Shown here piece by piece: positions 23,761 through 35,353 of a stretch of DNA of 64,000 nucleotides (the first letter of the stretch is position 1; each line of letters starts with the position of its first letter). Made by a program: the position numbers and the translations under genes. Origin of the DNA: Hysterium pulicare CBS 123377. Taxonomy: Eukaryota > Ascomycota > Dothideomycetes > Hysteriales > Hysteriaceae. The notes below the pieces were generated by a model. It did not search any database. It worked only from the letters and a program-made list of their open reading frames with translations, and was not told the origin of the DNA. The stretch is from the NCBI GenBank assembly GCA_000467715.1, contig AJFK01000008.1:1-64000 (forward strand), in the 5' to 3' direction.

Positions 23761-26393
23761 ATGAATTTCCGGCCTGATCCAGGTGTCTCTCCAACCGAAG
23801 GTTACGTTGGAAATAACGATCTAGCTTCAACAAACAAGAGCCGGACTCGCCGTCCTTGCGACTCATGTCGTCGGCGCAAATCTCGATGCGAAATGACTGA
23901 TGGGTCACCTCCTTGTGTGCTATGCATTTTCCATCGCCAGGAATGCACTTTTCTCGAAGACCCGCAACCAAGGAAACGGAAAGCAGCTTCACTCAGCGAG
24001 GAAGAGAGCAGCAACCTAACTAGGGATCCTTCACGCAAGCCCCAACCGACACTTGATAGAACTTGGCTTTCCACTCGATCCTCCAGTGACTTGTCCCATA
24101 AATCTCCGCATCCCATTCGACAAGCTCCGCCCATTGACGACTATGCAAACCTGAAAGGGCCTTCTCTGTTAAAAAAGACGCTGGGCCTACAGAATCATCG
24201 GCACAGTCGACTTATAGGTTCAACGTCAGAGTACGAACAGTTACTCCTCGAACTCGACTACAATGACAAAGACGAAGTCCCGGTCGGTCACGCGGCGCTA
24301 CGAAAGGTCAATGCCGTGGATGCATTTATCTTGTCTCCAGATGAGGGCACACGGAACCACGAAGAAGAAATCACTGATCTTGATGCTATTGAGATGCTGG
24401 TTGCTCCTCATGGGCAAGCACTCATCCATCTCTATTTTCGAATTATCCATCCAAGTTTTCCTGTCCTCCACAAGAAAGTCTTTCTGGAAAAGTATCAGCG
24501 AACTCACAGAGAATTTTCACCCCCTTTGCTTGCCGCCGTCTATATCTTGGCCCTGAACTGGTGGTCGTATAACAGTGAGCTTGCCCTTCTACCAAAGCCG
24601 GATGTGCCAAAGTTGGAGAAATTGGCTTCGAAAACTATGAACGATATTATTCATCGCCCAAAGCTCTCCACGATACAGGCCGGCCTGCTTATGCTTCAAA
24701 GGCCTGAAGGCGACTCCTGGGCTTTGACAACCCAACTTGTCGGCTTGGGTCAAGATCTAGGCCTACACCTTGACTGCTCCAGCTGGAGAATTCCGGGCTG
24801 GGAACGTGGTTTAAGAAAGAGACTTGCGTGGGGACTATTCATGCAAGATAAATGGGGATCACTGGTTCATGGAAGGCCATCTCATATAACCACTACCGAT
24901 TGGGCTGTGCAACCACTACAGGAAACCGACTTCCCCGAGAGCGCTGCGGATGAGGATGATGAAGATGGAAGTACGGAAGTGGAAAAAGGGAGGGCCCTCT
25001 TTTGTGAGATGATCGAACTCACCAAGATCCTCGCCGGAATTCTTACAGACTTTTATACCCTCAAAGCCGAAGAGGACTACCGTACACATGCTCGCGATGG
25101 CGTACGTTGGATACTTGATTTAGCTAAACCTAGTCAGCTGGCTTTGAAACAATGGTACGCTCAGATGCCTGTTTCTCTAAAAATGGAAAATGTAACCATG
25201 AGAAAGCTATCATCAACTGGTAAGCTAGCTACTCCTTCTTATGTCATGATGTCTGGCAACGTTTATGGAGAGGGCATCAATCCATTTCCCTTCCTACCCA
25301 AGATCAAGCTTAGGGACAAAAGCCCTTTGTGAAAACTTCTCGAGGCCAGAAAAGACACTCGCACCTCTTCCACGAGCTCAGATCTGTTCTGTAGGCCATA
25401 ATAGTCGTGTTATGATGGGTCAAGCATAGATAACATGTTACTTACAAAACTCATAGGTTACCTGCACCTTGGCTACTATGCAGTTGAAATCACCCTCCAC
25501 AGACGTATCATTCGGTCACTTTCTTCCGTCGACGACCCAACGCATATCTCGGTCTTACGTACTGCTGCACGGGCACGACTGTACGTAAAGTCCCGGTACA
25601 AAGTCTATGTCTCCGTCTTTGTACTTTTCGCTTATAAGCTTACTACCCACATCCCACTTAAGTGGTGTCTAAAGATTAGAACACTATAAGCAGAAGTATT
25701 AAGCGGGTTCTGGCAGTACCAAAACCCCTTTTCGAACATCATGCTAATTGTACTCCCACCTTTAGCCTCTCCGCAATGGACTTCGTGCAGGGATTGCGCC
25801 CCGAGCATCTCCAATCATTCTGGTATTCTGCCTCTAAGTACTGTTTTGCGCTCATTGGATCCTTCGTGTCCTTATTATGGGCAACATCGCTGGAAAAGAA
25901 GGAAGCAGATTTCTATAAAGCCAAGTTAGACGAATATAGGTGGACTTTACGTCTGTCCTCCAAGTCAGCAGACTTTCTGGAGCGCGCGATTAGTATGCTT
26001 GCAACTTCAACTGGCATCCTGGTCAAGGCTGTACCGGAAAGGCCCATCTCGGATTTCATCTTAAATCGGCGTGCCAAGAGCTTGTCAATGCATCCTTCAA
26101 CGGCACCTTTCGTAACCCATTCACATTCTGGGGCTCCGGAATATTCGGAATCGGAGACGTACGAGACACATACTCCTGACGTTACAGAGACATCACCTGC
26201 AACAGGTGATTCAAGTGACTTCATCACGGATCACATGTGGTTTTCAAATGCTCAAATGCATGATATGGATACTGTCTATGGCCAGAGTACTGATCCAGAT
26301 ATGCGGCATGCATACATGGAGGACCCAAATATAGGCGAAATGGTGGATGACTATGACCCTACCAACTTTGGTGCTCCTAGTCTACAAAGATAA
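23761..26393 (+). CDS. Zn2Cys6 transcription factor resembling TamA/Dal81
   Basis: Exons 23761-25219, 25457-25580 and 25766-26393, total 736 aa. The introns are long for this window (237 and 185 nt) but splice in frame. The start is the first Met; the frame is open a little further upstream without ATG. The binuclear cluster has cysteines at 33, 36, 43, 52, 55 and 62 (C-x2-C-x6-C-x8-C-x2-C-x6-C), with an arginine/lysine loop (RRRKSR) and the linker ECTFLEDPQPRKRK. The middle-homology region follows: ALIHLYFRIIHPSFPVLHK, SPPLLAAVYILALNWWS, RPKLSTIQAGLLMLQRPEG, LVGLGQDLGLHLDCSSW, and RLAWGLFMQDKWGSLVHGRP. These are the pattern I associate with TamA/Dal81 regulators of nitrogen catabolism; in yeast Dal81 is needed for allophanate-induced DUR gene expression. 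The C-terminus is acidic and Ser/Thr-rich. The location beside an allophanate-hydrolase-type gene is suggestive. Confidence 0.85.
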
Positions 26394-27198
26394 TCGGGAG
26401 TCTCGGGAGAGGCTTCGAAGTCAGTTGCGTTCTTGAAGAAAATTTGAAGCGAAGTAGAGTAAGTATATCCTGTTTCACCACTTGTGAAAAAAGCTTATAT
26501 TGGCAGAATCTTAAAATAATGCCCAGTATCTGACCATTTGGCAGATGGGTGTCTCTTCAGCGACTTCGAGAGACCTGCCGGGAAGAAGGAGTCCAAAGAC
26601 AGATGCATAAGCGGGCTTGCGATGACAACCTATTGTTCTTGATAGTGTTTATAGGTGGCCTCTGATCTGAGTACTGGTTTGGGTTGTTGGTAATTGTTTT
26701 GAGTTTTAATATAGTAAGGAACAGTCCAAGGCAGAGAATAAAAGTATTAAATATATAAACACTTCCAATCTGGCTAATAAGAACTTTTTTATCTTTATCT
26801 TTGTCTCTTTATAATAGACTATATTATCAGAAGTAGGAGACCTAGGTAGTGGAACATCAGGAGAGAGAGCCTAACGCCTCTACCCGTATTGCATGCATCT
26901 AACATCGATTTATGTGAATCATCTAGTCAACGAATTACTCAAGCTATCATTTACAACAATACATACAAAACGCTGTTGGCGTTCGAGTGAACTGGATGAA
27001 ATTTCAAATGGGTCCAGGCGATTCACCATCATATAGGTAGTGAAGGCGTGCCAGCCGAAAATCTTGGTGAAGGCTTTCCTTCTTCTGCACGAAATGCTTT
27101 AAGATCTTTACAATTCATCCTCAGCAGGAACGATAGATTTCGTAGATTATTTGATAGTCTTCCGTTTTGAGCGATCGTTAACTCCGTCTTGTCCGAAG
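26394..27198. other. Intergenic, regulator 3' side to ARP8 promoter
   Basis: About 800 bases, with an AT-rich segment around 26700-26830 (runs of TTTATC/TTTATA). No credible frame. The last part should be the ARP8 promoter. Confidence 0.4.
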
Positions 27199-30164
27199 AT
27201 GGCGCCAACCGAAGAGCAACACCAAGATCCTAGACAGCATGTGCGGAATAATCACAGGCCAATACAACAGACCCCCACACCAAACCGACCTATTGCCAAC
27301 GGTGTCGCAACTCCTTTTTACCAGCTCAATCCATCGAACGGAGACTTAGCGCAATCTCGAGACTCAACACTAACAGCTAATAGTCAAGATCATATTGGAT
27401 ACCCAACCTCTCGACCAGCGGTGTTGAGCGATTCACGGAATTCTAGAAGTCTTTCCCAACGAAAGGCGTTCTACGATCCAGCTCGAGATTTATACAATTT
27501 AAGTAGCGTCACCACTGCCCCCATCCTACCCCCAAAGCCTCTTCGCGGAGATCTTCGACACGCTCTAAGGGCAACTCTTGAAGGCGTCCTCGACGCAGAT
27601 CAACCATATACTCAACCGGAACCAGAGCCTTCGCATCGCGCACCATCTCGAAGAACCAGACAACAAGTAGGAAGTGAGCAAACTCGCAGTCGTGAGAGAA
27701 GCTCTGAGAGCCGTGGGGTTGAAACACAGAAATCGCCCCGAAAGAGAAGAAGAGCCAGTATGGTTGGGAAGAAGTCTGCCAAATCTCTCCTTCGGGAGGA
27801 GGGTAGGAATTCTGATTCTTGGGTAGGGATTTTGCTAATGGGATGTAGGTCTTGAGAGGACGGATAACAATCTAGACCTCACGACATGGCCTCAAGTGAA
27901 TATGATCAACCAGAAGAACTATTACACGTAAGTTTTATACAATTGATAAATGGATAGCAATGCTCCTGTTGGTATTGCTAACGTTGTGCCTAACAGAGAA
28001 TTCCTAAAGCGCGACGACCAATTCCTTGCATATCGTAGCCAGACAGAAGAAGCTCGAAATCGTATGGTGCGGGAAGCCAGAGACAAAGACCGAGCCTTGG
28101 CCCATGGCGGTCGTGAAGATGGTGCTATGGACCTAGTGGACGATACTGTAGTGGAAGAGTCTGCGGCGGCCATTGGGTCGAAGGAAGCCTATGCCTCGAA
28201 GCTAATAATATTACATGTCGGTAGCCAGAATCTTCGGGTAGGGCTAGGTACAGATGCGCTACCGAAGGCAATACCCATGGTGATAGCAAGAAAATGGAAT
28301 CAGAATGAATCCGAGGAAGATGGAGGAGAACCTAAGCCGAAAAGAGTCAAAGTGGATGGAGTTGTCCCAGCCGCGGCCTATCCCGAGAAGTGGTTTGGCG
28401 AAGATGTAGGTGGCATTTCCATTCTGCTTTATTCAATGATATCCAAAGACTGATAGGAACACAGTTTGCGAGTCAATATGGAACTATGTCCTCTGAATTG
28501 AGGATAAGAATGCGCAACAACAAGCGTAGAGTCTTGCCGAATTCCAAGGAGTTGGTTATCAATTACAACCGCAGGACCCCGCATGATACGATTTCCGAAC
28601 ACAATGATCCTAATAGGATTGACTGGACTGAGTTGCCACGGAATCCTAGAGAAGCACCAGACTCTTTTACAGGCAGTGATGCGCTTCGTATTGCAGAGCA
28701 ATCGAAACCTCGCTACAAGCTGTTTTGGCCGATACAATACGGGTGGTTCAACGAAAAGGACTACTCGAATCGGAACCAACTGTATCACGACATTTCCAAA
28801 ATATTCGAGGACGCTTTCAAAAGCCAACTGGGAATAAATCTCAAAGATCTGGCCAATTATAATTGCGTTTTTATAATTCCGGACCTTTATGAGCGGACTT
28901 ACGTTACCATGATGCTCGACATCCTTATCCGGGACCTTGGTCTTGGAAAGGTCTGTTTGCAGCAGGAAAGCCTATCTGCTACTTTTGGAGCTGGATACTC
29001 TATATCCTGTATTGTGGATATTGGAGCCCAAAAAACTTCGGTGTGCTGTGTAGACGAAGGCCTGTGTATAGAGGAATCGCGAGTGAACCTCAAAATGGGC
29101 GGGGCGGATGTCACGGAGACCTTCATCAAGATGATGCTTTACGATCATTTCCCATACGCGGAAATGAATTTGAAGCGAAGATACGACTTTTTACTTGCAG
29201 AAGAGTTGAAGGTAAAGTACTGCACCATGAATGAGCCGGAAATTGTTGTTCAGACATGGGACTTTCACCTCAGAGCACCAGATCAAGATACGAGGAAGTA
29301 CTACTTCAAGACCTATGATGAACCTATGTTGGCTCCTATGGTAGGCGTGATCCATTCTTGGGTCGAATTTTTTGGCTAACTCAGTTCCAGGGCTTCTTTA
29401 AACCGGCAATATTTGACCATTCTCCGAAATTGGAGGCACGGAGGAAGGTCATTCCTCGATCCGTTGATCTCTACGATGGCTCACCCAATGACCCCATATC
29501 GACAGCACAGATAGCAGTTATTGAACATGCTGCGGGTAAGCCTGCCACTACAAACGGCACCGCAGGGGAAGCCTCCAGCACACCACAAGTGAACTCAACG
29601 CCCAGCCGGCCGCAGCCATATAACCTCCTCAGCCGACTGAACGATGCTGAGGTCACGCCTCGATCGTCTGTAGCGGGTTCCCCTGCCCCGGAAGGGACCC
29701 CGAATCCAGATAGAGATACACCAGCCGTTGGCGATTCTGACAAACCGTTGCTATTCTACGATCCGGTCCTAGAGAAGACAAAGATTGCGGAAGAACGCGA
29801 CAAGATTCTTCCCGTAATTCCACTCGACCTAGCTATCATCGAGAGTATTTCGCAAGGGGCACGTGGAGATGAACGCAAGATGCGAGATTTCTTTGGCGGC
29901 ATCATGCTTATTGGTGGAGGGAGCAAGACTCCAAGTTTGAACGTCTTTCTGGAGGAACGGTTGCGCGAGTTGAAGCCTGGGTTTCAGAAGGAGATATTAA
30001 TTGGACCACCGCCACGAGAGCTAGATCCTCAAGTGCTTATATGGAAGGGAGGTAGCGTATTCGGAAAGCTGTCATCGAGTGGGAATGATAGTTGGATAAG
30101 TCGTTCAGAGTACGACATGTTGGGATCTAGGCTCTTGGTTAACAAGTGCATGTTTGCTTGGTAG
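27199..30164 (+). CDS. ARP8: Actin-related protein 8, INO80 complex subunit
   Basis: Exons 27199-27802, 27849-27927, 27997-28405, 28465-29340 and 29391-30164, total 913 aa. The first 180 residues are low complexity and basic. Exon 2 gives LDLTTWPQVNMINQKNYYT, the conserved entry to the Arp8 actin fold. Later landmarks are HVGSQNLRVGLGTDALPKA, RRVLPNSKELVINYNRRT, a central KLFWPIQYGWFN, the actin-like phosphate loop region CIVDIGAQKTSVCCVDEG, and near the end GGIMLIGGGSKTP, then QVLIWKGGSVFGKL. A Pro/Ser/Thr-rich insertion of about 100 residues precedes the last subdomain. Arp8 sits with actin and Arp4 on the Ino80 HSA region and binds histones/linker DNA in chromatin remodelling. For intron 3 a second donor/acceptor pair (GTGGCA, phase 1) is also possible; the pair chosen has the stronger donor GTAGGT. 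Confidence 0.93.
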
Positions 30165-30512
30165 TAATTGCTCCAAGACGATGGGCAAACAATTTTCCAT
30201 AGTTGTCGAATACTAGCGAGGAATAGCTATAAATAGATAGAAGCTTATCGAGCCTGTGTGTTTGAAGTTTGCATGTTGCACTAATATGTGTTATTCTATT
30301 CACCGTGTTATCTCAATTATATAGAGATTGCACACTCGTTCACTTCTGATTGTCTTGGCATGAGATGAATGTGGTGAACAGGGGCCTCGATTCCAGCCGC
30401 AGTGAAGCCGAAGCTTCGACATTCTCACGGCGCGTTCCTTTCAACTCAACTTTTCTGAAAGACCTTAGACCTCACCACCACCACATCCACTCCAGAAGAT
30501 AACGGAGCAGAC
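30165..30512. promoter_or_regulatory. ARP8 3' end and PAF1 promoter
   Basis: About 350 bases between two plus-strand genes. No element recognised beyond pyrimidine/CA-rich sequence just before the PAF1 start. Confidence 0.4.
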
Positions 30513-31932
30513 ATGGCAACGTCCGGACGTCCAACTTACCATCAAGACTACATTGCACGCATTCGATACTCCAACGTTCTACCACCTCCACCATGTCCTC
30601 CAAAGCTCCTCGAAATCCCAAATACTGGACTAGCAAGTGGGCAATACACCGAACCGGCCTTTGCGTCGAGGCTAGCTCGAGAGCAGCCTTTAAATATTGA
30701 GGCCGATGCGGAGCTTGGAATGCCTATAGATCTTGTTGGTATCGAGGGGGTCTTCAATGGCAATGAAAGCCGTACGTCTCTGCGCAAGCTTCAACTCTCA
30801 CATTGGACTCACGAATCCTCTAGTCATTCAAGCCCCAGACGCACCACCTCAAATAGATCCCCGTGATCGAGCTCTCCTCCGCCCTCTCGCCGCGCTGGGT
30901 AAACCCACTTCAAGCACCTCGGGCGTTTCTTTCCTTCGAAGAACAGAATACATCACCTCAGTCGCAGCAGGAGGCTCTCGCTTCGAATCCAGCAACTCGG
31001 GCAACACAATGCGGCTACGAGGCAAGCGACGCCGAGGCGACATTTCCAAAGACGACCCCATAAACATCATACGCCACATTACCAAAGGCTTTGACATCGC
31101 CTACCCTTCAGACGCATATACAGGTCCAGACACCGACACTCAGATCCGCGGCGCCGAGATCTCGCCCGAGGAAAAGAAAGCTTGGAACAAACCCATCCAT
31201 CCCAACAAAGACGTCAAGCTCGTAGACGCTTACCCCATCCTCCCTGATCTCGACGCCCTGCCTGATACGGGCAGCTACACCATGTACAAATTTATGGTTC
31301 CACCGATCAAAGATCCGCGCGGGAAGTACGATGAGAGACTCGAAGTCGCCATGCTGCGACCCATGGCGCAAGCACCAGATGAACAAGACAAATTCAAGGA
31401 AGAAATGGCGGCATACGAAGCGGATCCGACCGACAAAATCATGCCAGCGCCGCGCTTCCAATTCGAATTCTTCCTCCCCGCGCACGCCGAAAAGGTGAAA
31501 TCTATTAAACGCAATTTCAGCGCTTACGCCGAGGAAAACGACGAAGACATAGACTTCGACACCGCAGATACAGAACTCGGCAAGGAATCTTTCAAATACG
31601 AACACATCCGCGTGTATGAAACAGCACAGCAAGCTGGCGATCCGGCGGATGAGTGGGGGGATAGCGTCGCTATGGCGTTGCATGATGCCGACGCACCGGC
31701 CAAGAGAGATGGCACACTGCAGAAGGCGGCATACATCTATCCTATTGTGGGTAGGACGATGATTAGACCTAGACGTAATGTGGCGAGGCAGGTTGTTGTG
31801 AGGAGGGAGGATGGGGAGGAGGGTGTCGAGCCGAGGGTTGATATTGTGGAGGCTAGGGGGAGGGATCCGAGGGATGAGGTGGAGAAGAGGAGAAGGGCGA
31901 AAGCGAGACTTGATGTTGAGGTTGAGGGTTAA
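30513..31932 (+). CDS. PAF1: RNA polymerase II-associated factor Paf1
   Basis: Exons 30513-30771 and 30824-31932 (52-nt intron, GTACGT/CTAG), total 455 aa, close to yeast Paf1 (445 aa). The N-terminus has the family motif HQDYIARIRYSNVLPPPPCP with KLLEI, then RDRALLRPL, FLRRTEYI and the basic RLRGKRRRGD. Next come HPNKDVKLVDAYPILPDLD and the MYKFMVPPIKDPRGK region. The C-terminus is Glu/Asp- and Arg-rich. Paf1 is the scaffold of the PAF elongation complex, coupling Pol II elongation to H2B ubiquitination and H3K4/K36 methylation. It is followed tail-to-tail by a minus-strand gene 322 bases away. Codon use shifts to G/T-rich third positions in the last 200 bases, as in several genes of this window. 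Confidence 0.93.
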
Positions 31933-32254
31933 AGGGTTGGTGATGGTGGTGGTGGGGAGAGAGGCCTACGGGATTGATGCGTTATTTCGGTCACTGGAAG
32001 GGCGCGTGAGGCATTCTGGATTTCGATTCTGGAAAATCCTGAGCGTGGCGTTAGAGGACCTATATATCTTGGATATGTCTAAGCTTTAGAATACCGAAAC
32101 TCACAAATATTTCTTTAGCAATTAAACCAAGACCAAAATCAGAGTTGTTCTGTATCATGATTCATATCTCCTTTCGCTCATCTATCAGACGTAATGCTCC
32201 TATATCTCATCTACCCATGCATGCATCATGTATCATTGACCTTCGCGCATTCAC
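31933..32254. other. Convergent intergenic between PAF1 and the UFD1-like gene
   Basis: About 320 bases between two converging genes, so the 3' UTRs of both lie here. A GGTGGT repeat follows the PAF1 stop; the rest is AT-rich. Confidence 0.45.
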
Positions 32255-34609
32255 CTAATTAACCTCACCCCTCTGCGGAGCCCACCCCTTCAACCAAGCC
32301 CTCGCCTTATCCAAATCCCCGCCCTCCACCTCCAACGCCGCAACACACCACTCCAAAGCATACCCACCCTTCCCCTCGACACCCACCTCAGCAGCCAACA
32401 TATCCGCGACGCCTCTCCTCCGCTGGCTCCCCTCATCGACACAGAAATGCAACTCGGTATCATACCCCTTGCCGTCCATCCCCTGCAAAAAGGGTCTCAC
32501 CATGGGTAAAGCATCCTTAGTCGCCACAGCTTTATCCTCACCACCCGTATTCTTGCGCCCAGTACGACAAAAAGGGTTCCGACACCATTTCTTCCCACAG
32601 CCAGTAAGCAGTTGAGAGAGGTATCGACGCTCCACTCGCCTCTTCAGGGCCTTTCCTTCGGGGTCGTAGAGAGACACGTAGAGCGGACCGAAACATACAC
32701 TACAAAGGCCGATATCATTCCCTGGACCCTGGCCCATGCGTGTTCCGGCGCGGGTATCGCCTGTTTTGCTGGCTCCGTCTTGTGTTCGGCCGCAGTTTAT
32801 GTTACGGCAGAGACGCGGTGGGGGTCGTGATAGACGCTCGAGATCGTGGTGCCTGAGGTGGGTGGACATGTCTCTGAGACGCACGATCGTGTTGCAGAGG
32901 TGGCATTCTGTTGTTCGGGCTCCGTCGGCGAGTTCGTGTGGTGTTAGACCTGAGAGGAGGAGTTCGGGGTTTGTGGGGTCGGTTTCTTCTTGGGGTACTT
33001 GCAGGTGGCAGAAACGACAGAGAATTAGTTTGCCAGAGCAGGTGGTTGTGCGGTGTTGGGCGAGGGTCGGGATTGAGGGGAGCGAATTTGAGCAGGAGGG
33101 ACAGGTTTGGGGCGTGTGGAAGAGGGCGTCGTGCTTGGATTTGCTGAGGGCGGTGTTGCCGTGGTAGGTGTCATGGGGACAATGCCAGTGGTTTTGGAAA
33201 GCTGGGGAGCGTTTTTGGAAGACGGTGCCGCAGCCTTGAGGGCAAAGGATATTGTTTCGGAGGCAGAAGTTTTCGTGGAGGAAGAGGGAGCGTTGGGGGA
33301 TCCATTGATTGCAGTTTTTACATTGGACTTCGTCGGGGTTATGGAGTGTATCTGTCGAGTTCGAGTCGTTTGGTCTTATTTCCGACTTCGGATCAAAGAC
33401 TGAAGCCTTGATGTGGTATTGTTTTGGTGTATTGAAAGGGGTTTCAGAAGGATACGCATGAACGGATATCCACACTGCTTCTGCTTCTTCTAACTCTACG
33501 TTGGTTGGTTGTAGTCGTATCCGCTTCGGATATCTGCTGGAGATTTCAGCAAAGACATAGTCATCAATTCTCGGTCGTACTCGTTGTCGAGATGCGTAGG
33601 GGCTGACGAATAGGTCAACTTCATCCTCCTCTTCCACTCCATTAAGCTCAATTTCTAAGCCTTGAGATCGATCCCACGAAGATAGTTCATAGTCCACATA
33701 TTCTCCTTCTACAACCTGACCATCTTGACCGCGAAATAATTCCAATTTGCCCCCAATGGAGCTACCTTCGGTGGTTCCTGGCGTTCGCTGAGCTTTTGCC
33801 GCTATCTTCTTCAGGGTCTCACGGGCTTGATCTTCGTTTAACGCCTCGATATCCACCTCGAGATCAGTATCGACAACGCATATGCCGTCTCCTTCTGGCT
33901 TGAATCCATCAACCAGAAATCTAAATTCCTCTCTCTTGCCACCTACCCCCCGACCTCCATATACCAGCAGGACTTCACCGTGGGTCAGTGTGGTAAAGTT
34001 GGATCTTAGATGCTCCTCCAGGAGTGACTTCCAATCTTCCGGATCGTAGCCTGCTTCTAAGGGCCGAAGCTTTACAAAGGTTCCTTTCGGCAATTGCCTA
34101 GCGTGAATTGTAATCTTCGGAGAGGTAGCTCCGTTGACAGCAAGTTCTTCGACCCCATTTACCATAGCCTCATCGTGATCTCCATTTATCGGCTCTGATT
34201 TCGTGGGCGATTCTGTTACCTCGAGACCGAGTGACTGGCGCAGGAAGTCACTAAGAACGACCTCGCCATCCTCGGCGGAGAACTCTCGAATTCCTGCGTA
34301 TACGACCCGACCATTCTCCGGGTTTACTAATCGAAACGTGAGTGGGTGAGGAAGCTGTTGCTGTCGGTCTTGGAACTGTGCTCGGGCTTGTCGCTCGGCG
34401 GCGAACGTGTAGGGATTATAAGGGTCGAAAGAGGTGGTATGTGGCCCTGAAAAGGAATCCGAAGTGACGACGGGAGCTGCAGCAAGGAGTTGTTCTAAAG
34501 CAGAGGGGGGCAGTAATAGCTTATCCCCGGGCAGAGTGCTTGTCCGCGACCGAGGCGCGACTGTGAACTGCGACGACCACGTTAAAGTAGTAGGGTCGGT
34601 AGGCGACAT
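32255..34609 (-). CDS. UFD1-fold protein with zinc fingers, AZUL-like module and C-terminal UBA-like helix
   Basis: An intron-less gene of 784 aa. The start is the first ATG (MSPTDP) of the frame. Residues about 10-240 resemble the UFD1 double-psi barrel: PGDKLLLPPSALEQLL, PLTFRLVNPENGRVVYAGI, DGEVVLSDFLRQSLGLEV, KGTFVKLRPLEAGYDPEDWK, LTHGEVLLVYGG. A charged linker follows. Then come Cys/His-rich fingers (CKNCNQWIPQRSLFLHENFC, CPQGCGTVFQKR, CPSCSNSLPS, CRFCHLQVPQ, CHLCNTIVRLRDMSTHLRHH). After these is a segment TGCGKKWCRNPFCRTGRKN that matches the AZUL zinc finger of UBE3A, and a last helix set (YALEWCVAALEVEGGDLDKA) like a UBA domain. Canonical Ufd1 is about 350 aa and lacks the zinc part, so this is a different, ubiquitin-linked family. 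A role with Cdc48 or a ubiquitin ligase is inference. Confidence 0.8.
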   Translation of the reverse strand: MSPTDPTTLTWSSQFTVAPRSRTSTLPGDKLLLPPSALEQLLAAAPVVTSDSFSGPHTTSFDPYNPYTFAAERQARAQFQDRQQQLPHPLTFRLVNPENGRVVYAGIREFSAEDGEVVLSDFLRQSLGLEVTESPTKSEPINGDHDEAMVNGVEELAVNGATSPKITIHARQLPKGTFVKLRPLEAGYDPEDWKSLLEEHLRSNFTTLTHGEVLLVYGGRGVGGKREEFRFLVDGFKPEGDGICVVDTDLEVDIEALNEDQARETLKKIAAKAQRTPGTTEGSSIGGKLELFRGQDGQVVEGEYVDYELSSWDRSQGLEIELNGVEEEDEVDLFVSPYASRQRVRPRIDDYVFAEISSRYPKRIRLQPTNVELEEAEAVWISVHAYPSETPFNTPKQYHIKASVFDPKSEIRPNDSNSTDTLHNPDEVQCKNCNQWIPQRSLFLHENFCLRNNILCPQGCGTVFQKRSPAFQNHWHCPHDTYHGNTALSKSKHDALFHTPQTCPSCSNSLPSIPTLAQHRTTTCSGKLILCRFCHLQVPQEETDPTNPELLLSGLTPHELADGARTTECHLCNTIVRLRDMSTHLRHHDLERLSRPPPRLCRNINCGRTQDGASKTGDTRAGTRMGQGPGNDIGLCSVCFGPLYVSLYDPEGKALKRRVERRYLSQLLTGCGKKWCRNPFCRTGRKNTGGEDKAVATKDALPMVRPFLQGMDGKGYDTELHFCVDEGSQRRRGVADMLAAEVGVEGKGGYALEWCVAALEVEGGDLDKARAWLKGWAPQRGEVN

Positions 34610-35353
34610 GCTGAATCTATGCAGAGACAAGAAAACGCAAACGGGTATCACAAAGTACTCGAAGGAAAAGGGTTAACAAAGCGAGTGAAAGTAGAGGAGA
34701 AGTGATTGAGTATGTGCGAAGATTGCTGACTGATGATTGAGGCTCTTCTCGAAGCTTCAATGGCGTCGCCCTACACGCTTACACGTGATGATGGACTTGC
34801 GTAATTGCCATCACCATAGATTTGCCCCACGGTCGCGGCATCAGATTGAGCTAGTCTCAACCTTCTGTAGAGCCTTCGGTCGCAGTCCGAGGGCCAGGCC
34901 TGCCGCTGTGCAACGCAGTGTGTCTATTCAAAACTACAAGACCTTCCAAAGACCTTCCAAGAACTTGGCTTCATCCGCTGCATCTGGAAGATGTCCTGGA
35001 GAGTAGGCCCAAGGCATGTCAATTCTCTTTATACCGGAATCCGCATATGGACCCTGTCAATCATTGTCCGAAGCGATGCCAGGCAGGGATGCGAGCATGC
35101 GTCACAAGCAGCATGATGCGACCATCCCGCATTATCCAAGCCAACAGAATTGCTTCCCTCTGCACAACACGTCTCAACACTTGCGTGCCATTGCTTTTCC
35201 ATATCCACATCCATCTCACCTTGCTTTGTCTTAGAGCCAGCTGGCACGTGTACTCCTGGCGGTCGGATTTCCTTTAAGGCTCCCGTAAGTTCTTATTCCT
35301 AACCCTCTGCTTTTTTAGTATGCATACTTGGGTCAATTGGATGTCGACTTGTC
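34610..35353. promoter_or_regulatory. Divergent region between UFD1-like and F-box genes
   Basis: About 740 bases between divergent starts. Overlapping short frames on both strands, no domains. It should hold both promoters. Confidence 0.4.

Noticed and set aside
28390-28464. Alternative ARP8 intron 3 using donor GTGGCA and acceptor GATAG
   Set aside because: It keeps the frame but its donor is weak; the GTAGGT donor with the AACACAG acceptor is preferred.
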